Shown piece after piece: positions 55,274 through 64,000 of a stretch of 64,000 bases of DNA. The position numbers and the translations under genes were made by a program. Numbering within the stretch: position 1 is the first letter of the stretch; every line of letters starts with the position of its first letter. The notes under the pieces were generated by a model. The model ran no database searches. It worked only from the letters and a program-made list of their open reading frames with translations, and was not told the origin of the DNA. This stretch comes from Cranoglanis bouderius (lineage: Eukaryota; Chordata; Actinopteri; Siluriformes; Cranoglanididae), in the NCBI GenBank assembly GCA_023630585.1, contig CM042553.1, positions 296,001 through 360,000 of the forward strand. Direction: 5' to 3'.

Positions 55274-58200
55274 TTAAATCAGCACAGTCCCAAAAAAAAG
55301 AACATTCTCTACAACCGAACATAAAACGTTTTTAAAACACCATATATTTGTGAACTCCTCTACATTATTTGTAGTTCTATAAAAATCAAAATCAACTTTT
55401 AGTCTGGCTTTCATCATTCTAACAAAAACAGTGTTTACATCAAAATCTAAGGAGTTTTCTATTTTATTTCTTCTGCTGAGGTAAATAGCCATTTTTGCTT
55501 GACCTAATACAAAATTAAATAGCTGACATTTCACTCTGCATTTCTGACTGTATCTAAAACCAAGAATAAACACCTGCTGAGAAAATTTTTCTCCAAACAT
55601 CATAAACATTTGTTGTAACAGCTGAAAAAAAGAACGTAGTCTGTCACACTCCAAAAAGCAGTGATACACTGTTTCCCTCTGCAAACAAAAAGGACAATTA
55701 TCACTTACATTGGGATTAATAACAGAAATGAAAGCATTAACAGCCACAATACCATGTAGGATTCTCCACTGCAAATCTCCAACCCTTTTTGTCAACGGTG
55801 GTTTGTATAATGCTCTCCACTCAGGTCTGACCTCAGTATCAAGCCCTAGATGAGCTCTCCAAGGAGTGTCAGCCTTACCATTTAATTTACCTTTGTTTAG
55901 AATTTTAACAAACAGTTTATACATGATTTTTCCTCCCATGACATCCAACCTGTTTGTGAGAGTCTCTCTGGACTCTAACAGTTGACCAGTGCATTCTCTA
56001 AAATCAGGAAAGATAGTCAATTTAGGAAAAGAATCATCAATACTTGGTCGACGGCGTCCGTTACAGTAATCATTTAACAAAGAGAGTTCAGTCTTTGTGA
56101 GTTCACTCTTCCAAGTGTTGAGCAGTCGACTTATGACCCTGGTAGATCTAACTCCTACCTGAGAGGCTAGACTTGCAGTGTCGGTCAATTTAGGTCCACA
56201 TCGATCCACCACCTGTCCCAGTGTGACGATCCCAGCCGAACAGAATGACTGCATCACAGAGGGTCCTGCTATATGCTCTACATTGAAGCGGGTCCCATGC
56301 ACTACTGGCTCTTTCAACAGCCCTGATAGGGACTCACAGCTTGTTGCTCTTTGTTTATGGAACATCCCCCACACATTGAACAGTCCTTGGTAGAACTTTG
56401 GGAGATTGTACAGTTTATGAGCACTCAAGTCCATCAGAAACAAAGGCTCAAAAAGACCCAAATTTCGTCCTCGGGTCAGTATGGTTCGGGCTAAGGGTCT
56501 CCAGACAAGGTCTATGGGCCCAACCAGGAGTCTCTGAATGAACTGGAGTCAGAAAGTAGCACCCCTGCTGGCGAGATGAATGAGACCCTGCCCTCCTTCC
56601 TCTTTTGGTAAGAACAGTACGCTCTGTGGGATCCAATGCAGACGGTCCCAGAAAAAGTCCACCAACACCACCTGTATCCTGCCTAGCAGTTGTGCAGGTG
56701 GGTCTACACATGATAAGCGGTGCCACAGCATACATGACACCAAGTTGTTGATCACTAGTGTACGACCCCTAAAAGACATGTGTGGTAAGATCCATTTCCA
56801 TTTCTTAAGACGTCCTTCAACTTTTTCTAAAACATTGTCCCAGTTTTTACACACAAAAGTATCATTACCAAGATACACACCAAGATATTTGAAACCACCC
56901 TTGTTCCAAATTAACCCGGCAGGTAAAACGAGTTTCTTGCTTAACTCATCACTAATTGTTACTGCTTCACTTTTTCCCCAGTTAGTCTTAGCAGAGGACA
57001 ATAAACCAAAGTCATTAATATTTTCTACAAGGGTGTCAATATCTTCCTGTTTCTTGACAATGACAACAACATTGTCGGCATAAGCAGATAGTTTAAAAAC
57101 TGTCTCACATCCAGGAAGGCGTACACCCGAAAGAGACTGTCTTAATTTATGTAGGAGAGGCTCTATGGCCAGGGAGTACAACATGCCAGATAATGAGCAG
57201 CCTTGTCTGACTCCCCTCTGAACCTTAAAGGGAGCACTTAAACCACCGTTGATCTTTAAAATACTCTCAATGTCGCTGTACAGGACTCGGATCATTTTTA
57301 TAAAACCAGAGCTGAACCGAAAAGCTTCTAGTGTTTGCCACAAATACTGATGTTCAACTCTGTCAAAAGCCTTTTCTTGATCTATAGAAATCAGACAAAT
57401 TTCACAGCCTAATGAATTGGAGAGGTCCAAAACATCACAAATTAAGATAATGTTGTCAGATATCAACCTACTGGGTATACAGTAAGTCTGGTCAACATGA
57501 ATGGAATGCTCCATCACTTTTCTCAGCCTCATGGCCAACACCTTTGACAAAAGTTTGTAATCAGTGCAGAGCAGAGCCACTGGCCGCCAGTTTTTGATCT
57601 CTTGTAAATCTCCCTTTTTAGGGAGAAGAGTGAGGGTTGCTCTCCTGCAGCTCAATGGTAAGAGTCCTTTGCTCAAACTGTTTCTGAGAACAAGCAGCAG
57701 ATCTTTCCCAATTTCAGGCCAGAAAGCTTTATAAAAGTCCACTGGAAGACCATCAATGCCTGGAGCTTTGCCACTCTCTAGGCTCTGTAATGCAGATTGT
57801 AGCTCATCAGCAGAGATTTGTGTTTCCATCTCTGCATTAGCCTCTTCGGATACCTTGGGTAAGTCCTCATAGAAGGCCTGTGCAACTTCTGGTCTCTCTT
57901 GGAACTCCTTCTTGAAGAGCTTCTCGTAGAAAGCGACTGCACATTTGCGGATCTCCTCAGACTCCTGCAGGGGTTGCCCGGTGCTGGACCGCAGAGAGTG
58001 CATAAGTCTCCTTTGTCCATTCCTGCGTTCAAGGCCGAAAAAAAAGTGAGAGGGTGCATCCATTTTTGCGATATTTTGATAACGAGAGCGGACCAGAGCT
58101 CCTTGAGCAGAAAAACCCAGCAGGTTAGATAGAGCTGACTTTTTTCTTTTGAGAACTTTAAAATGTTCTCTGTCTCTTGTGGAGTCTGCTAAATCTTGCA

Positions 58201-59254
58201 GCTTCATTATTTCACTCTCCAAAGCTTTCATAGATCTAGTCATGTCTCTTGTGACATCGAGAGTATACTGTAGGCACAGCTGTTTGATCTTGCTCTTCCC
58301 TATATCCCACCACTGTTGTAAAGAAGTATATTCAGATTTTGTCTTTGTATAACCATCCCAGAAATATCTGAAAGCTTCTTTAAAAACATTATCAGAAAGC
58401 AGGGTTGCATTAAAATGCCAGTAGGCACTATTGCATTTCACATCTTTAACAAAGATAGAAACTTGTACAAGGGAATGATCTGAAACACCAACTGGGTGTA
58501 TTAAGCAACTTTTAAGTACGTTACTCTGATGTTTGAAGCAGTAGAATCTGTCAAGCCTAGCCAAAGATAAAGAATTGTCTTTTATATGAGTCCAGGTATA
58601 TTGACGTTGAGTAGAGTGAAAAAGCCTCCAAACATCACATAGATCATTCGCCTCAATTAGTTTCACAAGACATTTCTTGCTGGCTCCATGAGGTTCTGGG
58701 TGATTTCTATCTAAAGTTGCATTAGCAGTGCAATTAAAATCACCACCCAGAAACATGTATCCATCATCACTGCAGTTACTGATTACAGAGTTTAGAGTGT
58801 TTAAAAAGACCACCCTTTCTGTGCCTACAGTTGGAGCGTATACATTAATGAAAGTCAGTTTCACATTTTCAAATATAGCTTGTATTTATAATAAGCGACC
58901 CTCAATAATTTCCTCAGGAACACAAGAAATAGGTAAAAAATCTCTAGAAAACAAAATACTAACTCCACCACTGTTACTGCTCTTATGACTGAGATAAATT
59001 TCCCCATCCCACTCCTTCTTCCATGCAGTTTCATTATCAGCTGTACTGTGTGTTTCTTGTAAAAATATAACATTTAATTTCTTAGTTTTAAACAAACTGA
59101 AAAGGGAAGCTCTCTTCCCATCCTCTCTGGCACCGTTAATGTTTAATGAACCCAGCTTTATGTCACACACATTAAATGTAAAGCTGCAATTAAACAAAAC
59201 AGAGATGTTAAGACCAAAAAAGAATAAGAAAAGGGGGAGACACTTAACCATCAT
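55274..59254 (-). CDS. LINE element 2 ORF2: endonuclease and reverse transcriptase with two in-frame stops
   Basis: ATGATG at 59254 to stop at 55274, 1,327 codons in one frame. Endonuclease: LGSLNINGAREDGKR, FLQETHSTADNETAW, GGVSILFSRDF, VYAPTVGTERVVFL, FLGGDFNCTANATLDRNH, ARLDRFYCF, GVSDHSLV. Polymerase: APGIDGLPVDFYKAFW, LPKKGDLQEIKNWRPVAL, SIDQEKAFDRVEHQYLW, RGVRQGCSLSGMLYSLAIE, catalytic SAYADNVVVIV (YADN, not YADD). C-terminus: CPFCLQRETVYHCFLEC. Stops are TAA at 58886 (just after EIIEGRLL) and TGA at 56549 (after HLASRGATF); the frame is otherwise maintained. The start overlaps ORF1's stop by 11 nt. Confidence 0.88.
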
Positions 59255-60583
59255 TTGCTATTTGCTCTTTAAGTTTTGGCACCAATTTTCTGAGACGATA
59301 GATTTCTTTTTCAGTAAAGGTCGGTTGGCCGGTATGTTCTGTGTTTTTCATAAACATTCTAACTGAGTCAATGAACAGCTTTAAATCTGGAAAGTAATCA
59401 TCAACTCTAACTGATCTGGTGCCTTTTGTCCTTTGTAAAAAAGATTGGATTTTGGTGAAAGGGTAAACACTCTCCACATCCATCTGTGTGTCTCCACCTT
59501 CATCACTTTCACTCTCCTGTGTGTTTATCAAACTGTCCTCTGACTGAGATGGACAGATCGTTGGATTTGTTCTTGACACTTTTGTAACTTGTTCAGTATT
59601 TGATTTGTGGTTTTTTCCTCTTGGTTGACGATGTGGACAGATCAGCGTCCATTAAAACCTCTTCCTCGTTAACCAACACTGACTCCGCTACTCTTGTCGC
59701 AGTGTAACCAACATTTAAGTCCGTTTTTAAGTCATCTTGTGCTTTTTGATCACTCGCTAAGTTTTTTTTTTTTTACCTCATTCTCCTGATCGCTATCATC
59801 TCGGTTTTCCTCCTGTGAAACCTGCAGGCTTCCCTGCGGTTCGTCCGGTAAAGCGGCTCCGCCTTCAGCTCCACCGGGCGCCGGTTCCGCTGCGTTAGCA
59901 GCCGGCCGGTTCTCACCTACTCTCTCCGGGCACGAGCGAATCACATGCCCTACAGTTCCGCACCCAAAACACTTCATCGTTTCCGATGTTGCGTGCACAG
60001 TATAATCAAAATCATCAACTTTAAATTTTAACACTAAGTTCAATTCTTCGTCACTCTTTTTCAGAATCATTTGAACTTGTCTCCTAAAAGACATACCGTG
60101 TTTAAGGTGAGGAGACTTACAGCTGATGGGAATCATCTTTATCGGGGACACTAATTTTCCGTGTCTCGCCAGTTCTTTTTCCAGGAGCTCATTTTTTAGA
60201 AACGGGGGTATATTCGAAATAATGACCTTTTTAACAGGGCTTACTAAGGACAACACTGATGTGTAGGTACCTTGGATCACTACTCCACTCACAAGTAGCT
60301 GATTTACTTTCTCCAGACTGTCTAGAAACATCACGACGGCACTATTCATTCTAGAAGCCGATTTAATACTCTCATATCCAACAAGCTCACCTACCGCTAG
60401 ACTACAATCTTCAACCGAACACCCGCCAGGTGCAGACAGTTTAATTGCGTGTCGGCGTGTTAGTTTGTTCATGTTAAACTGTTCCCCAGCAGCCATGCTG
60501 ACCAGCCACGCCCACAGTCCCGCCTTCACACAACAAACAAACAAATCCCACCAAACACTGTTTCTGTAAACACCTCCACACAC
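59244..60583 (-). pseudogene. LINE element 2 ORF1, two homopolymer frameshifts
   Basis: The first piece (60583-59750) has an RRM-like segment (VKKVIISNIPPFLKNELLEK) and a CCHC knuckle CFGCGTVGHVIRSC. It goes out of frame at an A12 run (59763-59774, forward T run) and again at an A6 run near 59615. The last piece (59579-59244) ends YRLRKLVPKLKEQIANDG and TAA at 59244. Apart from those two runs the coding is continuous. An in-frame ATG at 60493 is a likely true start; the longer frame from 60583 reaches into the leader. Confidence 0.8.
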
Positions 60584-60660
60584 AGTAACACAGAAACAAC
60601 AATTTTAGAAAAAAGAATCAGAAAACTCGCAAGCTCCACCACGCTCACAGCAGCACTCAC

Positions 60661-60734
60661 CACACCCACTCCCAGCATGCACTCACCACACCCACTCCCA
60701 GCATGCACTCACCACACCCACTCCCAGCATGCAC
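60661..60734 (-). repeat. Three 26-bp tandem units in the element 2 5' UTR
   Basis: cacacccactcccagcatgc + actcac repeats at 60661, 60687 and 60713, the last running into the (GA)n array. Element 1 has one unit. They may be promoter monomers. Confidence 0.9.
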
Positions 60735-60891
60735 CGAGAGAGAGAGAGAGAGAGAGACAGGCAGAGAGAGAGATAGTGAGACAGGCAGAGAGGGAGAGAG
60801 AGAGGGAGAGAGAGGGAGAGAGAGAGAGGGATAGGGAGAGAGAGTGAGAGGGAGAGAGAGAGGGGGGGAGAGAGAGAGAGAGAGAGAGAGA
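60735..60891 (+). repeat. Imperfect (GA)n array, 5' junction of element 2
   Basis: GA units with GGGA, GACAGGCA and GATA interruptions. It borders the next LINE's 3' UTR. Confidence 0.95.
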
Positions 60892-60894
60892 TCA

Positions 60895-62553
60895 TTAGGT
60901 ATGATTATTGTCCTGTAATGGTTAAGGACAATATACTTTGCGTATGTGAAAGCAGGTACTTTGGCAAGATTAGCTTATGACAGGATAACTGAAAGGGAGA
61001 GCCAGAAGGTAACACAGACATGAGGGCTCCCTGGGACAAGGCGGCCAGCCACTCCACCATCAACAAACCTTGGTGGACGCCTGAAAGTGGGGGGGTGACA
61101 GCATGCAGACATCCCAGTTCACCACAACACACTATGCCCATGAGATCTCTAGATCTGCTCCTTTACCTAAGGAAAAAAAAAAACTATTCACAAAAAGCTT
61201 GACTAAACAAATATATTTTCAGCCTGGACTTAAACAGTGAGACTGTGTCTGAGTCCCGAACACTAAATGGAAGGCTGTTCCATAACTGTGGGGCTTTGTA
61301 AGAGAAAGCTCTTCCCCCTGCTGTAGCCTTCACTATTCGAGGTACCGACAAATAGCCTGCACCTTTGGGTCGAAGTAGGCGTGGCGGATCATAAAAGACC
61401 AAAAGTTCGCTTAGGTACTGTGGTGCGAAGCCATTTAGCGCTTTATAAGTCAATAGTAGTATTTTATAATCAATGTGAAATTTCACTGGGAGCCAATGCA
61501 GTGTGGATAAGATAGGGGTGATGTGGTCATATCTTCTGGTTCTAGTAAGGACCCTTGCAGCTGCATTCCGGACTAACTGGAGTTTGTTTATGCTCCTACT
61601 GGAACATCCAGACAGTAAGGCATTACAATAATCCAACCTAGAGGTGTAGAAAGCATGGACTAATTTTTCTACATCATGTATTGACAATATATTTCTTATC
61701 TTAGCAATATTTCTGAGGTGAAAGAAGGCTACCCTAGTAATATTATCTACGTGGGCGTCAAAGGAAAAACTGGAGTCAATAATCACACCAAGGTCTTTTA
61801 CTGCTGCACATGATGAAACAGAAAGGCCATCCAGAGTTACTATGGAATCAGAAAACTTACTTCTAGCTGCATGTGGTCCTAGTATAAGTACTTCTGTCTT
61901 GTCAGAATTTAGTAAGAGGAAGTTAATAAACATCCACCGTCTAATGTCCTTTACACATTCCTCGACTTTATTAAACTGGTGTCTGTCATCTGGCTCCGCT
62001 GAAACATACAACTGTGTGTCATCAGCATAACAGTGGAAGCTAATTCCATGTTTATGAATAATTTGACCCAGAGGTAGCATATATAAATAAAAAAGCAGTG
62101 GGCCTAAAACAGAACCTTGCAGAACAACAAACTTTACCTCAGTATGCATAGAGAATTCACCATTTACATCTACGAACTGATAACGATCAGTCAAATAAGA
62201 CCTGAGCCAGGAGGTCAAGCAACACAAGCTTGGAGACACAACCCTGATCAGAGGCCATCAGTAGGTCATTTACCACTTTAACCAGCGCTGTCTCTGTGCT
62301 ATGATGAGGCCTAAATCCTGACTGATACATTTCATGAATGTTATTCCTATTAAGGCACGAGCATAGCTGCTTTGCTACAACCTTTTCTAAGATCTTGGAG
62401 ATAAAGGGGAGATTTGATATCGGCCTGCAGCTGGACAATTGAGAGGGGTTGAGGTCAGGTTTTTTTAATCAGGGGTTTGATAACTGCTAATTTAAATGAT
62501 TTAGGTACTAGCCAGTTCTAAGGGAAGAGTTGATTATTTTTAGAAGGGGTTTG
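60895..62553 (-). mobile_element. L2-type LINE, 5' truncated
   Basis: A 3' UTR (60895-61183) and polymerase ORF on the minus strand. The 5' break at 62553 lies exactly at the edge of the 557-bp repeat. L2-clade features: FHCYADDTQLY and a long C-terminal region ending in LFSQAFCE. Confidence 0.85.
61184..62450 (-). pseudogene. L2-like reverse transcriptase, truncated
   Basis: Two frames. 62438-62187 reads SCRPISNLPFISKILEKVVA, NNIHEMYQSGFRPHHSTETA and LLDLLAQV. After a frame break near 62215, a 351-codon frame carries LTSWLRSYLTDRYQFV, LQGSVLGPLLFYLYMLPLG, the catalytic SFHCYADDTQLY, NSDKTEVLILGP, KDLGVIIDSSFSF, TSRLDYCNALLSG, HWLPVKFHIDYKILLLTYKA and PRLLRPKGAGYL. The palm and C-terminus are open and well kept; endonuclease and first polymerase blocks are missing. 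The Q-G-S-V-L-G-P and YADD residues are intact. Confidence 0.85.
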
Positions 62554-63110
62554 ATCGTGGGGACCCCTGACTAGAAGGTTACACGTGGGGACACCAATTT
62601 CTAAGTACAATAAAGCCATACTACAGTCAGAAGTGTCTGGGGGAATTTTTGAAGCCCAAAAATGTACTTTATTATAAGAAATTCTTCATTTTAGAAAACT
62701 CAATTTTTAACAGGTTTTTCTATTCTGATGGGGACATCCCTGTTATGTCTTACCACAAACCACCAGCGAGTGGCGCTGTAATGAATTATCTGTAGATTTT
62801 CTATTTTTTTATACAATAAAGATTAAAGTTTAGATAATAACTAAAGACATGTTTAAAGGGAAGAATTCACTCTGTATTTATATTTTATTTTGCATTTCAC
62901 CTATTTCCCATCAACTCTTGTATTTGAATAGACCATTTCTATGGATGTAAAAAGCGACATCAGCCTTACCTCTCGTCCTGTTTAACATTTATTTTTTTCC
63001 TCAATTCTGAGAATCTGAAAAGGTCCACATTTGATAAATAAGACAGTTATGTTTCATGACAAGCAGGAAATGTTCATGGGGCATTGACACCACGGGTATC
63101 ATTGACTTAT
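62554..63110 (-). repeat. 557-bp interspersed repeat, copy 2 (inverted)
   Basis: Reverse complement of 30379-30936 with only scattered differences. Starts at atcgtggggacccctgac and ends at acgggtatcattgactta. Confidence 0.9.
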
Positions 63111-63351
63111 ATTGTAGTAGATTTATAAAATTGTGGCAGTAATGTGATTAAGGTTAAAATGATCAGGAATGTGTTTCAGAGATATCAGGTGAACTAAAAC
63201 TGGTCATCTAAACTGTGTTTAATTACATTATTCCTCAGGGCATGTTTGGTGTCATTTGTATCCATATTTCATGGTGAACGATGTGGTGATATCATAAATA
63301 TCATATAGTTTAGGAAATAACATTTACAATATATGTTGTAATATGTGCTCG

Positions 63352-63353
<2 letters not shown>

Positions 63354-63442
<89 letters not shown>
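63354..63442 (+). repeat. (CA)n microsatellite
   Basis: About 44 CA units. Confidence 0.95.
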
Positions 63443-63444
<2 letters not shown>

Positions 63445-64000
63445 CACCCACTGGTTTGCATGAACTCATTCTCGGGAACTTAATTAACATACAGTTCCTT
63501 AAAGTGAGAGAACCCTGCCATGAAACACCATGGGGTCCACCCTGCCCTAAAACACATTGTTTTATCTCCATTTGGTATCCTGGTCACTATACATTTCAAA
63601 GAGGGTCAAGGGTATAAGAGGATCTGCTTGGTAGAGAGAAAAGGGGGAGCTTATAACATCAGAAGCTTATAACAGAAAAGCCTTGTAACATCCGAAGGGC
63701 CTTTTGCCATAGATGCTTATCCATCGTGCATGCTATGTTCATGACGCTGACTATAATCTTGTAAGTGATTCTTGTCTCTATTTTATGTATCTTTATCTCA
63801 TATTAAATCCATTTGTTATTCTATTTCTAAATACTCTGTGTCTATGTTTGGTATTCTTATTATGAATAACTTCTTAAACTAAAAGTGTATAATACGTTAG
63901 ACACGTTTAAGGTCAACCTCTGACAAGCCAAAAGTAAAGGCTAATACTTGCAATTTAAACAGAACCTCTAACAAGTAAGATAGGAAAGGCCTAGGCTTGC
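63443..64000. other. No gene seen; possibly LTR-derived
   Basis: A TATA-like gtataagagg near 63610 and ATTAAA near 63802 are spaced like LTR signals, but no TG...CA ends or target-site duplication were found. No coding frame is supported. Confidence 0.25.

Larger units (their letters stand above)
55183..60734 (-). mobile_element. Near-full-length TC-repeat-specific Tx1-group LINE (element 2, ~5.55 kb)
   Basis: Flanked by (GA)n at 55128-55182 and 60735-60891. The same 5' terminus as element 1 (ggtgcatgctgggagtg after TC). The 5' UTR has three 26-bp tandem units. ORF1 has two frameshifts, both in A runs; ORF2 has two in-frame stops. The 3' end is ...aataaataaagaggtattgaaat joined to (TC)n. Protein sequence differs clearly from element 1, so these are two subfamilies with the same target. 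Confidence 0.9.

Overview
The window looks like nuclear DNA of a ray-finned (teleost) fish. It carries vertebrate gene pieces with introns (a CART neuropeptide exon, Shisa-like exons, NLR leucine-rich-repeat exons), teleost-type repeats (the palindromic 'aaaggg-agttcacccaaaaatgaaaat' MITE, a tRNA-derived SINE, Rex1/Babar, L2, Tx1/L1-like LINEs) and many long AC, GA, TA and AAT microsatellites. The exact group cannot be fixed from the sequence. Genes are sparse and most of the 64 kb is retrotransposon.

Layout. 0.9-1.5 kb: hAT-type transposase relic. 1.6-12.5 kb: a LINE copy that appears split by an ~8 kb block. The block holds a histone-H2A-like start fused to LINE-leader sequence, a ~700 bp CTG/CTA array, a fam32a promoter with an internally deleted fam32a copy, and a nearly complete Tx1/L1-like LINE. 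12.5-16.4 kb: another L1-clade LINE. 16.6-20.1 kb: DNA transposons, a 34-bp minisatellite and a minus-strand cart-family gene remnant (intact last exon, damaged exon 2). 20.3-22.7 kb: a LINE starting in a (TC)n array. 22.7-34 kb: teleost MITEs, a Rex1 LINE, a tandem segmental duplication carrying two copies of a Shisa-like gene, a solo LTR, a SINE and a large hairpin. 33.7-35.1 kb: LINE remnant. 37.1-38.3 kb: an intact intronless dihydroorotate dehydrogenase (dhodh) on the minus strand. 39.4-43.3 kb: minus-strand LINE. 43.5-45.1 kb: L1 fragment split by a solo LTR. 48.0-48.7 kb: NLR LRR exons. 49.3-62.6 kb: three head-to-tail minus-strand LINEs, two of them nearly full length and bounded by (GA)n arrays. 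62.6-64 kb: a 557-bp repeat whose inverted partner lies at 30.4 kb.

How it fits together. The strongest story is retrotransposition into simple repeats: three related LINEs start directly at (TC)n/(GA)n arrays, and two sit back to back with GA arrays at every junction, as expected for a TC-repeat-specific Tx1-group element. The second story is promoter sharing: the 5' flank of the intronless dhodh is an inverted copy of the fam32a promoter and leader at 2.5-3.5 kb, which suggests that a dhodh retrocopy is driven by a duplicated fam32a promoter. In the fam32a copy the trinucleotide tract has grown from about six units to about 230.

All family assignments come from reading motifs by eye; no database search was possible.
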